From NCBI GenBank assembly GCA_026706385.1, contig JAPOYV010000056.1, positions 1 to 35,348 on the forward strand: a DNA stretch of 35,348 bases. Direction: 5' to 3'. How positions within the stretch are numbered: the stretch's first letter is position 1; each line of letters opens with the position of its first letter. A model generated the notes under the pieces. The model saw nothing but the letters and a program-made list of their open reading frames with translations. It was not told the DNA's origin and ran no database searches. The DNA comes from Gammaproteobacteria bacterium. GTDB lineage: Bacteria; Pseudomonadota; Gammaproteobacteria; Pseudomonadales; Azotimanducaceae. Positions 24,673 through 32,306 of this stretch are shown here, in pieces. Made by a program: the position numbers and the translations under genes.

Positions 24673-25164
24673 ATGGCGAGATCGCTGGCAATGTTCTGGA
24701 TCGTCGTGGCGTCGGCCGTGGTGACCACCGCCGAGGAGACCGACGCGATTCCCTCCGCGGAGGAAATCCTCGCCAATCCGCTGGACGATGCGGCTTACGT
24801 CGACGATGTACGGTGTCTGGCCGTCGGGCGCTATCGGCAGGTGGACATTCTCAACCACCGGGTTCTGGTCTTCCGCGGACGCGGCGGTCGGGCTTGGATC
24901 AACCTGTTGCCACGTCCGTGCCCGGGCTTGCATCGCCACATGGTGCTCGCCATCGAGACCCGGGGCTCCCGGGTTTGCAGCCGGGACCAGTTCCGCGGCA
25001 TGCCGCGGATCGGCCCTGAAGGCGCCACGGGCTTTTGTTCGCTAGGAACATTTCGTCCTGTCGAAGCGGACAACTTGGATGCCATCCGCGGTGCCCTGCG
25101 CGCGAGCAGCGCGAATAGGACAGTCGCCAAAACGGTTCGCTCGTCCGAAAAGGCCGAAGACTAG
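24673..25164 (+). CDS. Exported DUF6491-like protein
   Basis: 163 residues from ATG 24673; starts at 24646 or 24625 are also possible. M-A-R-S-L-A-M-F-W-I-V-V-A-S-A-V-V reads as a signal peptide. The mature part has D-D-V-R-C-L near its start, a strand pair I-L-N-H-R-V-L-V-F with W-I-N-L-L-P-R-P-C-P-G-L, then R-V-C-S-R-D and F-C-S-L-G-T-F-R-P-V. Four spaced cysteines and this order resemble the DUF6491 family of small periplasmic proteins (recalled pattern). Function unknown. It ends convergent with the cupin gene. Confidence 0.6.
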   Translation: MARSLAMFWIVVASAVVTTAEETDAIPSAEEILANPLDDAAYVDDVRCLAVGRYRQVDILNHRVLVFRGRGGRAWINLLPRPCPGLHRHMVLAIETRGSRVCSRDQFRGMPRIGPEGATGFCSLGTFRPVEADNLDAIRGALRASSANRTVAKTVRSSEKAED

Positions 25165-25167
25165 GCG

Positions 25168-25185
25168 CGTCGCCTAGCGGCGACG
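25168..25185. terminator. Hairpin directly after the DUF6491-like gene
   Basis: Arms cgtcgcc (25168-25174) and ggcgacg (25179-25185) with a four-base loop start four bases after the stop codon. There is no T-run, so termination is uncertain. Confidence 0.35.
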
Positions 25186-25206
25186 GCGCGCCCTGCGCAC
25201 GCGATC

Positions 25207-25227
25207 GAGAAATGCTCCGCATTTCTC
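25207..25227. terminator. Perfect 9-bp inverted repeat between convergent genes
   Basis: gagaaatgc (25207-25215) and gcatttctc (25219-25227) around a three-base loop, placed between the convergent DUF6491-like and cupin genes. The position suits a bidirectional terminator, but no T-run follows on either strand. Confidence 0.45.
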
Positions 25228-25281
25228 CCACCCGCGTCACGAACTTGACCCACGTGACAGCATTCGGCGCTCTCAAGCCAA

Positions 25282-25665
25282 CTAGCCCCCGCCGGCGGCG
25301 CGCAACTGCCCCACGTAACGGAGTATCCGCTCGCTCGGTGGTCCGTAGACGTCGATGAAGATCACCGCCTCGTCGCCGAGGATTTCGCCACCGTGGGTGA
25401 CGTTCGCCGGGGCGTACCACATGTCGCCCGGGCCGATGTCCCTGACCTCGTCGCCGACCGTGAGCCGCAACCGCCCTTGCAGCAGCACGCTGAACTGCTC
25501 GTGCGGGTGGGTGTGCAGGTCGTAGCTCGCGCCGGGTTCGTATCGAGCCCAGATCAGTTGAAGGTGCTCACCCGTTCCCACCACACTGGTGTGAATCCGG
25601 CGGTCGGCGTCGAACACGGCGGCTGCCGCCGCCTCGGCAGCGGTTCGAATCTCCGGCGTCGACAT
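25282..25665 (-). CDS. Cupin domain protein
   Basis: 127 residues from ATG 25665 (M-S-T-P-E-I-R); the frame extends to 25701. It is a single cupin barrel: motif 1 is H-T-H-P-H-E-Q-F-S-V-L-L-Q-G (His, His and Glu metal ligands) and motif 2 is D-M-W-Y-A-P-A-N-V-T-H-G-G (His ligand). The motifs are separated by the usual loop with R-L-R-L-T-V-G-D-E. Small stand-alone cupins act as dioxygenases, isomerases or sensors; nothing here decides which. It lies downstream of ligD on the same strand, 45 bases away. Confidence 0.87.
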   Translation of the reverse strand: MSTPEIRTAAEAAAAAVFDADRRIHTSVVGTGEHLQLIWARYEPGASYDLHTHPHEQFSVLLQGRLRLTVGDEVRDIGPGDMWYAPANVTHGGEILGDEAVIFIDVYGPPSERILRYVGQLRAAGGG

Positions 25666-25710
25666 CACGATGCTGTTCCAAGTACGCGTTCCAATGCACA
25701 CCGGCAGCCG

Positions 25711-28209
25711 CTAGCCAAGGAGACCGCCGAGCCGCGCCAACGCATGCCCGAGATCGGGCTCGATGGTCAGCACTTCCAGCATGGGGTCGCCGGCGGTGCG
25801 CAGGTGGGGCACGGCGTTCTTCAGGTCATAGTTGGCGTTGTTCAAGTCGCCGTTCAGCGCCTCCCAGTCCACGGGCATCGACACCGATGCGGCCGGTTCG
25901 GCACGGGCCGAGAACGGCGCCACCAGAAGCTGACCGTGGCCGTTTTGCAGGTAGTCGATGTAGACCTTGTTCTCGCGCTTCTTAACCGCGCGCGTGATGG
26001 TGCAGATGTCGGGGCGACGGGCGACGAGGACGCGTGCGAGCAGCTCGCCGAGCGTCGTCGCTTGGCGGTGGGTGAGCTGACGGGCCAGCGGTAATAGGAT
26101 GTGCAAGCCGCTCGCCCCGCTGGTCTTGAGGAAGCCCGGCAGTTCGATCTCGTCGAGCAGGTTCTTCACCTCGGTGGCGGTCTCGACGACGTCCGCGAAC
26201 GGGGCTTGCTTGGGATCGAGGTCGAGCACGCACCAGTCCGGATGCTCGAGGTCGGTGATGCGACTGTGCCAGGCGTGGATGGGGATGGCACCCATGTTGG
26301 CCAGGTAGACCAGCGACTCGGGGTTCTGCGCGATGAAATAGTGGACCTCGCGCTCGGCGCTCTCGCTCCAAAGCACCTTGCGTTCGACCCAGTCCGGCAC
26401 GAAGGCGGGCGCGTCGCGTTGGTAGAAGGATTTGCCGTGGATGCCGTCGGGAAACCGGGTCAGCACCAAGGGTCGGTCGAAAAGGTACGGCAGCATCCAG
26501 GGCGCAACGGTCTCGTAGTAGCCTAGGAGGTCGCCCTTGGTCCACTGCTTCTCGGGGAAGAACACCTTGTCGGGGTTGGTGATGACGACCTCGCGCTCCG
26601 GCTCCTGTTCAAGGGCGTTGGGCGGTGGTTCGTGGTAGGTGCTAATGCACTCGTCGGGGGCCTTGTCGTCGCGCAAGCGCAGAAACACCGGATGGCGGAG
26701 CAGGCCGTCGGCGGAGTACTCGCGGAACTGGACCTCGCAGACCAGCACGGGTTCCACCCAGCGGTGGGCGCGGTCGTCGATGTCGTTGGCTAGGCCTGGC
26801 GCGGCCTTGAGCGCGGCAAAGCGGTTCTGCAACTCGCGCCGGGGATCCGTGCCGAGGCCGGAGCCGACGCGCCCGCAGTAGGTTAGCTCGTCGCCGCGGT
26901 ACTCGCCGAGCGCGAGGGCGCCGATGTCGTCGGGGTTGTTCTTGACCGGTACCCAACCGGCGACGACGAAGTCGCCGGTCTGCGCGCCGCGGACCTTGCG
27001 CCAGGATTCGCTGCGACCGCTGACATACGCCGAGTCGGCGCGCTTGCCGACAACGCCCTCGAGCCCCAAGCGGCGCATGGCGTGAAAGGTCTCGATGCCG
27101 TTTCCGTCGATGTGCTCCGAATACCGGATCGGGCCGGCCGGGGGCAGCATTTCGCGCAGCAGGGACTTGCGTTCGGTGAGTGGAAGTCCTTTCAGGTCGT
27201 AGCCGCAGGCGTGCAGTAGATCGAAGGCATAGCAGGTGACCGGGTCGTGCATCGAGGCCGTTCTGGTGGCGAGTTCGCCGCGAACCGCGGCGCGTTGCTG
27301 GAGACGGGAGAAATTGGGCACCCCGCGGTCGTCGTGTACGACGACCTCGCTGTCCATCGTGAACTCGGTATAGGGGAACTTCGCAGCGCACTTGGCGATC
27401 TCGGGGAACCGTGTGGTCAGGTCGATCCCGGTGCGTGAATGCAGCGTGACGCGGTCCCCGTCGCGTTCGATCATCAGCCGGTAGCCGTCGTACTTGATCT
27501 CGTAGACCCAGCCTTCGCGGTGGAAGGGCTCGGAGGATTTGGCCAGCATCGGGCTTTCGGTCAGCGACACGGTGGCCGGCGGGCAGGGCTCGATGGCCTT
27601 GATGCGCTCGACGAGGCCGTGCTCGATGGCTGTCGGGGCTGCGATCGTCTCGATGGTCATCCCGGACAACACGGAGCTGTCGGCGAGCGGTTCCTCGCGC
27701 ACCCACTGGTCTCGCTCCTTGATGAGGAGCCATTCCTTCCCGGAGCTTTCGCGGCCCTTGAGTCGAATCAGCGTGAACCGGCCTCGCAGCTTGTGGCCGT
27801 TGAGTTCGAACAGGAGCTTGCCATCCCGGAATCCGGTCACGAAATCCTCGAGTTCGACATAGGTCCCGGTGTCCCAGACGATGACGCTGCCGGCGCCGTA
27901 GTTCCCGTCCGGGATCCGGCCTTCGAAGTCGGCGTAGTCGAGGGGATGATCCTCGACTTCGGCGGCGAAGCGCTTGTCGTCCGGGTTCATCGACGGTCCT
28001 TTGGGCACCGCCCATGAGCACAGCACGTTGTTCACCTCGAGCCGGAAGTCCCAGTGCATGCGTCGCGCCGCATGCTGCTGGACCACGAAGAGACGTCTCG
28101 GCGCGTCGCTTGCGGCGATGCGGCCCGTCTCGGCACTGAACGGCTCCGGCGTCGCGGAAGCGCTGCGCTTTCTTCGATAAGTCTCGAGGTTGTCGCGGCT
28201 TGAGGGCAT
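25711..28209 (-). CDS. ligD: ATP-dependent DNA ligase D (phosphoesterase-ligase-polymerase)
   Basis: 832 residues from ATG 28209 (M-P-S-S-R-D-N-L-E-T-Y-R-R-K-R); the frame runs to 28257 but that start adds a tail foreign to the family. Three catalytic units in the Pseudomonas order: 3'-phosphoesterase (about 30-150, with V-Q-Q-H-A-A-R-R-M-H-W-D-F-R-L-E supplying His, His and Asp), ligase (about 220-510, nucleotidyl Lys 239 in E-I-K-Y-D-G-Y-R-L), and primase-polymerase (about 530-820, with V-L-D-L-D-P as the metal Asp pair). It repairs double-strand breaks by non-homologous end joining with Ku, trimming, filling and sealing ends. It is divergent from the Ku gene, sharing a 128-base intergenic region. 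Confidence 0.96.
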   Translation of the reverse strand: MPSSRDNLETYRRKRSASATPEPFSAETGRIAASDAPRRLFVVQQHAARRMHWDFRLEVNNVLCSWAVPKGPSMNPDDKRFAAEVEDHPLDYADFEGRIPDGNYGAGSVIVWDTGTYVELEDFVTGFRDGKLLFELNGHKLRGRFTLIRLKGRESSGKEWLLIKERDQWVREEPLADSSVLSGMTIETIAAPTAIEHGLVERIKAIEPCPPATVSLTESPMLAKSSEPFHREGWVYEIKYDGYRLMIERDGDRVTLHSRTGIDLTTRFPEIAKCAAKFPYTEFTMDSEVVVHDDRGVPNFSRLQQRAAVRGELATRTASMHDPVTCYAFDLLHACGYDLKGLPLTERKSLLREMLPPAGPIRYSEHIDGNGIETFHAMRRLGLEGVVGKRADSAYVSGRSESWRKVRGAQTGDFVVAGWVPVKNNPDDIGALALGEYRGDELTYCGRVGSGLGTDPRRELQNRFAALKAAPGLANDIDDRAHRWVEPVLVCEVQFREYSADGLLRHPVFLRLRDDKAPDECISTYHEPPPNALEQEPEREVVITNPDKVFFPEKQWTKGDLLGYYETVAPWMLPYLFDRPLVLTRFPDGIHGKSFYQRDAPAFVPDWVERKVLWSESAEREVHYFIAQNPESLVYLANMGAIPIHAWHSRITDLEHPDWCVLDLDPKQAPFADVVETATEVKNLLDEIELPGFLKTSGASGLHILLPLARQLTHRQATTLGELLARVLVARRPDICTITRAVKKRENKVYIDYLQNGHGQLLVAPFSARAEPAASVSMPVDWEALNGDLNNANYDLKNAVPHLRTAGDPMLEVLTIEPDLGHALARLGGLLG

Positions 28210-28337
28210 CTTCGATTTCGGGCTATAGTCGGCTGGCCTTAAATGAACGCGGCTCATCTTCCCGTGGCCGGCGGCGTATGGTCGGCACGTGATGGGAAGT
28301 AGCCCCGCCGGGCCTCAAAGAACAGGAGGTTCTCGAT

Positions 28338-29192
28338 ATGGCCGCACGCTCCATGGCCTCCGCCACCATTGCATTCGGATTGGTTTCCATACCGTGCAAG
28401 CTATTCGCCACGGCGGACAGTACACGCGCGGTACGCTTCAACTACCTCGCGAAAGACGGTTCCAGACTCCGCCAGCAGTATATCCGGGCCTCGGATGGCG
28501 AAGTAGTGGAACGCCAGGATCGGATCCAGGGCTACGAGTTCACGAAAGGGCAGTACGTCACGTTCACGGACGAGGAACTCAAGGCGCTCAACGCCGAAGC
28601 GACCAACGCGATCGACATCAACGAGTTTATTCCGCTGGCCGATGTCGAGCGGATCTACATCGAACGTGTCTACTACCTCGGCCCGGACAAGGGCGCAGGC
28701 CGGTCCTATCACCTGCTACGCGCCGCCTTGGACCAGACCGGGCGCGCCGCCTTGGCGCGCTATGCGGCCCGCGGCAAGAACTACCTGGTCCTGATCCGAC
28801 CGTTCGGCGAGGGCCTCGTGATGGAACAACTGAAGCACGAGGACGAACTGCGCAGGTTCGACGAGGTGCCGCTCGACGTCTGCGACGTGAATTCGGCGGA
28901 GTTGGAGTTGGCCGTGCAGATCATCGACCAGCGAACCAACGAGAAGTTCGAGCCTGAGGGATACCACGACGATGTGCGCGAACGGCAGCTCGAGTTGATC
29001 CAGCAGAAGATCGACGGTCAGGACATCTCGGTGGCACCCGAGGAACAGCCGGAGGCGAAGATCATCGACCTTATGGAGGCACTCAAGGCGTCTGTTGGTG
29101 ATCGCAAGCCGGCGATGCGAACGGAGTCGGCGAAAGGCGGTCGACGCAAGTCGGCGTCCGGGTCGCGCTCCGAGAAGCGCGCGGAAGGCTAA
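28338..29192 (+). CDS. ku: Ku protein for non-homologous end joining
   Basis: 284 residues from ATG 28338, preceded by a strong AGGAGG. A-S-A-T-I-A-F-G-L-V-S-I-P-C-K-L-F opens the bacterial Ku core, with R-I-Q-G-Y-E, V-E-R-I-Y-I-E-R-V-Y-Y-L-G-P and Y-L-V-L-I-R-P following. The C-terminal tail (from about 255) is rich in Lys, Arg and Ser, as in many bacterial Ku proteins that use it for DNA binding and sliding. It forms a homodimer ring on DNA ends and recruits LigD, encoded on the other strand. A gap of 31 bases leads to the MerR-TPR gene. Confidence 0.96.
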   Translation: MAARSMASATIAFGLVSIPCKLFATADSTRAVRFNYLAKDGSRLRQQYIRASDGEVVERQDRIQGYEFTKGQYVTFTDEELKALNAEATNAIDINEFIPLADVERIYIERVYYLGPDKGAGRSYHLLRAALDQTGRAALARYAARGKNYLVLIRPFGEGLVMEQLKHEDELRRFDEVPLDVCDVNSAELELAVQIIDQRTNEKFEPEGYHDDVRERQLELIQQKIDGQDISVAPEEQPEAKIIDLMEALKASVGDRKPAMRTESAKGGRRKSASGSRSEKRAEG

Positions 29193-29223
29193 CGGCGCTA
29201 CGCGGTAGGGGCCGCTTAAGGCG

Positions 29224-30099
29224 ATGTCACCGCCGAACGCCACCGGAAGCGCTCTCGGTGCGGCAAGGGTGGGCGCCGAGGATGGCTATCGGACGCGCGA
29301 TGCGGCCGAATTGGTCGGGCTGAAACCTCGCACCATCCGCCACTACGTGACGCGCGGACTGCTTGCGCCGGCGCGGGGACGTCGCGGCGAGTACCGTTTC
29401 TCGTTCCGTGACCTTGTCCTGCTGCGAACGGCAAAAGGGCTCATCGATGCTGATGTATCTTCGCGACGGACGCTTGCCGCGTTGGCCAAGTTGAAGGAGA
29501 CCGTGGGCGCGCTTGACGGCAAGGAACTCACGGCGATGCGGATTTTCGCCGAGGGCGACAATGTCGTGGTGCGCGCGGACGACGGTCAGTGGGATGCTGA
29601 GACCGGGCAGCGCCGGTTCGCATTCGCGAGTCCCGACGCGGGTCAGGTTCGCGAGTTGGGTGACGGGGACCGCGAGAAAGCCGACTCCACCGTGCGTTTC
29701 GACAGCGACGACTGGTACAACCTCGGGCTCGACTTGGAGGAGGCGGAACCCGCACGGGCGCCGGCCGCGTATCGACGGGCCATCGCCCTGAATCCGGACA
29801 ACGCCGACGCGCACGTCAATCTCGGGCGCCTATTCCAGGTACGAGGCGATCTGAAGCGGGCCAAGCGGCACTATCAGCGTGCGCTCAGGGCCGCACCGGC
29901 CCATCAGTTGGCGTACTACAACCTCGGCACGGTATTCGACGAGTTGGACGAACTCGACACCGCCCTCGACTACTACCACCAGGCGCCGAACGTGCCGGAT
30001 GCCCACTACAACCAGGCCCGGATCTTCGAGATGCGGGGCGACCAGCTCGCCTTCGCAAGGCACATGCGCGAGTACAAGGTCCTCATCCGCGACGAGTGA
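29224..30099 (+). CDS. MerR-type DNA-binding protein with tetratricopeptide repeats
   Basis: 291 residues from ATG 29224, with TAAGG upstream. Residues about 20-90 are a MerR-like winged helix: Y-R-T-R-D-A-A-E-L-V-G-L-K-P-R-T-I-R-H-Y-V-T-R-G-L, then E-Y-R-F-S-F-R-D-L-V. Residues about 160-275 contain TPR-type helices (D-W-Y-N-L-G-L-D-L-E, A-Y-R-R-A-I-A-L-N-P-D-N-A-D-A-H-V-N-L-G-R-L, A-Y-Y-N-L-G-T-V-F-D-E-L). The order suggests a regulator whose activity depends on protein-protein contacts rather than a metal or drug. Its closeness to ku hints at regulation of repair genes (inference). Confidence 0.85.
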   Translation: MSPPNATGSALGAARVGAEDGYRTRDAAELVGLKPRTIRHYVTRGLLAPARGRRGEYRFSFRDLVLLRTAKGLIDADVSSRRTLAALAKLKETVGALDGKELTAMRIFAEGDNVVVRADDGQWDAETGQRRFAFASPDAGQVRELGDGDREKADSTVRFDSDDWYNLGLDLEEAEPARAPAAYRRAIALNPDNADAHVNLGRLFQVRGDLKRAKRHYQRALRAAPAHQLAYYNLGTVFDELDELDTALDYYHQAPNVPDAHYNQARIFEMRGDQLAFARHMREYKVLIRDE

Positions 30100-30137
30100 C
30101 AGCGTAGTCTGGCGTAAGCGAAGCCGTCAGGCGTTTT

Positions 30138-30156
30138 GAGAATCATTTTCATTAAT
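30138..30156 (+). promoter_or_regulatory. Fur box upstream of bacterioferritin
   Basis: gagaatcattttcattaat matches 13 of 19 positions of the classical GATAATGATAATCATTATC. It overlaps a possible -35 (TTTTCA at 30146) spaced 18 bases from TATGTT (30170-30175), so iron-loaded Fur could control bfr. Confidence 0.7.
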
Positions 30157-30159
30157 AGC

Positions 30160-30178
30160 ATCAACAACTTATGTTGAT
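30160..30178 (+). promoter_or_regulatory. Short inverted repeat in the bfr promoter region
   Basis: atcaaca and tgttgat flank a five-base centre a few bases after the Fur box. It could be a second operator or simply part of the promoter. Confidence 0.35.
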
Positions 30179-30234
30179 TGCCCGCGTGAGGCGGTGCATG
30201 ATTCCCGCTCGACATGCCGCGAGACGGATGACAC

Positions 30235-30705
30235 ATGAAACCGCAAGATCCCAAGGTCATCGACTACCTGAACCAAGTGCTCAAAAACGAGTTGACGGCG
30301 ATCAACCAGTACTTCCTGCATTCCCGGATGTTCAGGGACTGGGGGTTCCGAGCCCTCGGCGAGCACGAGTACGAAGAGTCGGTGGACGAGATGAAGCATG
30401 CCGACCGGCTGATCGAACGCGTGCTCTTCCTCGATGGTCTGCCCAACTTGCAGGATCTCGGCAAGTTGCGCGTCGGCGAGAATGTCCCGGAGATGCTCAA
30501 GTGCGATCTGGCCTTGGAGCAGGACGCGATGCCCTTGCTGCGCGAGTGCGTGGCCTACGCCGAGTCGATCAACGATTTCGTCAGCCGGGAGTTGTTCGAG
30601 GACATCCTGACGTCCGAAGAGGAGCACGTTGACTGGCTGGAGACGCAAATCGAGCTGATCGACAAGACAGGCCTCCAAAACTACCTGCAGTCGCAGATGG
30701 GCTGA
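30235..30705 (+). CDS. bfr: Bacterioferritin
   Basis: 156 residues from ATG 30235, close to the usual 158. The four-helix ferroxidase protein is complete: ligands appear in [24 protein letters not shown] and [10 protein letters not shown]. The methionine in D-E-M-K-H is the position that binds heme between subunits. It stores iron as a ferric core in a 24-mer and protects against Fenton chemistry. A Fur box precedes it, and an ankyrin gene follows after three bases, so the two are likely cotranscribed. Confidence 0.96.
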   Translation: MKPQDPKVIDYLNQVLKNELTAINQYFLHSRMFRDWGFRALGEHEYEESVDEMKHADRLIERVLFLDGLPNLQDLGKLRVGENVPEMLKCDLALEQDAMPLLRECVAYAESINDFVSRELFEDILTSEEEHVDWLETQIELIDKTGLQNYLQSQMG

Positions 30706-30708
30706 CGC

Positions 30709-31794
30709 TTGCCGCGACCGTACCGCGCGCTCGTCAACGCCGTCGCCGCCGGCGACGAGGCGGCGCTGGCTGCAGCGATCGAGCGCGATCCCGAGGCGGC
30801 GCGCCACTGGAAGCCGATCGTCGATGCGGCATTCGCGGGCCGCGCGGACATGGTTCGCATGTTGCTCGAAGCGGACGCAGACCCGAATGTGATCTCGGGC
30901 ACCGGAAGCCGGCACACGCCGCTGACCCGCGTGACCCAGCACCATGTGACGATTCCCCGCCACGCGGGTCACGTCGACGTGGTCAATGCGTTGCTTGAGG
31001 GCGGCGCCGACCCGGATCTTCGGGCCGGTCCTTTCGACATCGAGCCCATGGCCTACGCGGCGATGGCGCCGAACGACGAGTTCGTGTCCGCACTCCGCCG
31101 CGCGGGTGCCACGATCGGCATCCACATGGCGGGCATACTGCTCGACCAAGGTCGCCTCAAGGACTTTCTCCGTGACGACGGCCTAGTCCGGGCGGGCGAC
31201 GCACGAGGACGCAAGGCGCTCGACTACGTCGCCTGGTCCGGGTTCTGGAGGACACCCGAGCGAGACGCCCTGGCTTGCGCGACGATGCTCCTCGAGGCCG
31301 GCGCCGGCGTCGACGACGGCGAGGAAATCGTCGAAGGCGGCGAGGTGTTCACCGCAACGCCGTTGTGGCGGACGCTGTCTTGGCCGCGCAACTACCCGCT
31401 CGCCGAACTGCTGCTGGAACGTGGCGCGAACCCCGACAACGCAGTGTTCACCGTCACCTACCACGGCGCGGCGGAAGGTTGCGAACTCCTGGACCGCTTT
31501 GGGGCGAACTGGGAGCACACCGCGGAAGGCCGCACTCCGTTGATGGACCTGATGCTCTTCAAGAAGCCGGGCGGCAGCGTATGGCTCATCGAACGCGGAG
31601 TCGACGTCCGGGCCACGGACAACCACGGTAAGACGGCACTGCACTACGCGGCCGCGCAGGGCGTTCGCGCCGACTATGTTGAGCGACTGCTCCTGGCGGG
31701 CGCGGACCCGGGCGCCAAGGACGCCGACGGCAAGACGCCGCTCGACTACGCCACGCAGCGAAACCGCAGCAAGTTGATCGACTTGCTGCGCTGA
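30709..31794 (+). CDS. Ankyrin repeat protein
   Basis: 361 residues from TTG 30709, three bases after the bfr stop; no other start fits as well. Ankyrin units are visible: V-R-M-L-L-E-A-D-A-D-P-N, V-N-A-L-L-E-G-G-A-D-P-D, M-L-L-E-A-G-A-G-V-D, L-A-E-L-L-L-E-R-G-A-N-P-D and, near the end, G-K-T-A-L-H-Y-A-A-A-Q-G with V-E-R-L-L-L-A-G-A-D-P-G-A-K-D-A-D-G-K-T-P-L-D-Y-A. There is no signal peptide. Such proteins bind partners rather than catalyse; in some bacteria an ankyrin protein supports catalase activity, and pairing with bfr suggests a role in iron or oxidative stress (inference). Confidence 0.85.
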   Translation: MPRPYRALVNAVAAGDEAALAAAIERDPEAARHWKPIVDAAFAGRADMVRMLLEADADPNVISGTGSRHTPLTRVTQHHVTIPRHAGHVDVVNALLEGGADPDLRAGPFDIEPMAYAAMAPNDEFVSALRRAGATIGIHMAGILLDQGRLKDFLRDDGLVRAGDARGRKALDYVAWSGFWRTPERDALACATMLLEAGAGVDDGEEIVEGGEVFTATPLWRTLSWPRNYPLAELLLERGANPDNAVFTVTYHGAAEGCELLDRFGANWEHTAEGRTPLMDLMLFKKPGGSVWLIERGVDVRATDNHGKTALHYAAAQGVRADYVERLLLAGADPGAKDADGKTPLDYATQRNRSKLIDLLR

Positions 31795-31821
31795 AGGGTT
31801 GCGCGTGCGCTAAAGGTCGGG

Positions 31822-32241
31822 CTACGCGGCCTTGGACTTGCGCACGTAGAGCACCAATTCGTGATGCACGAGGTCGTAACCGGCCTCCGCCGCGATGTCG
31901 CGCTGCAGGCTCTCGATGCGCTCGTTGACGAATTCCGTCACTTGGCCGGTATCGACGTCCACCATGTGGTCGTGGTGAGCGTCGCTCGCGAGTTCGTAGA
32001 CCGCATGGCCGTCGTCGAAGTTGTGGCGCTCGACGATCCCTGCGGCGTCGAACTGCGTGAGCACGCGGTAGATGGTCGTGATCCCGACGGACTCGTCGTC
32101 CTTAAGCAGTTCGCGATAAACGTCCTCGGCGGAAAGGTGGTGCGGGTCGGCGCGGGTGAGCACCTCGAGGACCTTGAGCCGCGGCAGAGTCACCTTGAGG
32201 CCGACTTTCCTGAGTTCCTTTTGGGGCAGGTCTTGTGGCAC
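31822..32241 (-). CDS. fur: Ferric uptake regulator Fur, without cysteines
   Basis: 139 residues from GTG 32241. The DNA-binding part contains G-L-K-V-T-L-P-R-L-K-V-L-E and T-T-I-Y-R-V-L-T-Q-F-D. The dimerisation and metal part has H-H-D-H-M-V-D-V-D-T-G and E-F-V-N-E-R-I-E. In E. coli Fur the segment after H-H-D-H carries a CxxC that holds structural zinc; here both positions lack cysteine, and the whole protein has none, so that zinc site is absent. P. aeruginosa Fur is already reduced in this region. It represses iron uptake genes with Fe2+. The convergent bfr-ankyrin operon carries a Fur box. Confidence 0.95.
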   Translation of the reverse strand: MPQDLPQKELRKVGLKVTLPRLKVLEVLTRADPHHLSAEDVYRELLKDDESVGITTIYRVLTQFDAAGIVERHNFDDGHAVYELASDAHHDHMVDVDTGQVTEFVNERIESLQRDIAAEAGYDLVHHELVLYVRKSKAA

Positions 32242-32277
32242 CGTGCGCCTATGGGGTCGATCAGAAGGATTGGCTCC

Positions 32278-32306
32278 ACGTTAACCACCGTCGATGGGCA
32301 CGTCAA
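32278..32306 (-). promoter_or_regulatory. Candidate promoter of fur
   Basis: On the minus strand TTGACG (32306-32301), a 17-base spacer and TAACGT (32283-32278) precede fur, with transcription expected to begin near 32271. It overlaps the start region of birA on the other strand. Confidence 0.45.

Noticed and set aside
26642-28021. 459-codon minus-strand frame inside ligD
   Set aside because: It overlaps ligD in another frame and is dominated by Arg and Pro; LigD motifs are unambiguous.
30171-30632. 153-codon frame starting in the bfr promoter
   Set aside because: It overlaps bfr in another frame and has no family features; bfr itself is complete.
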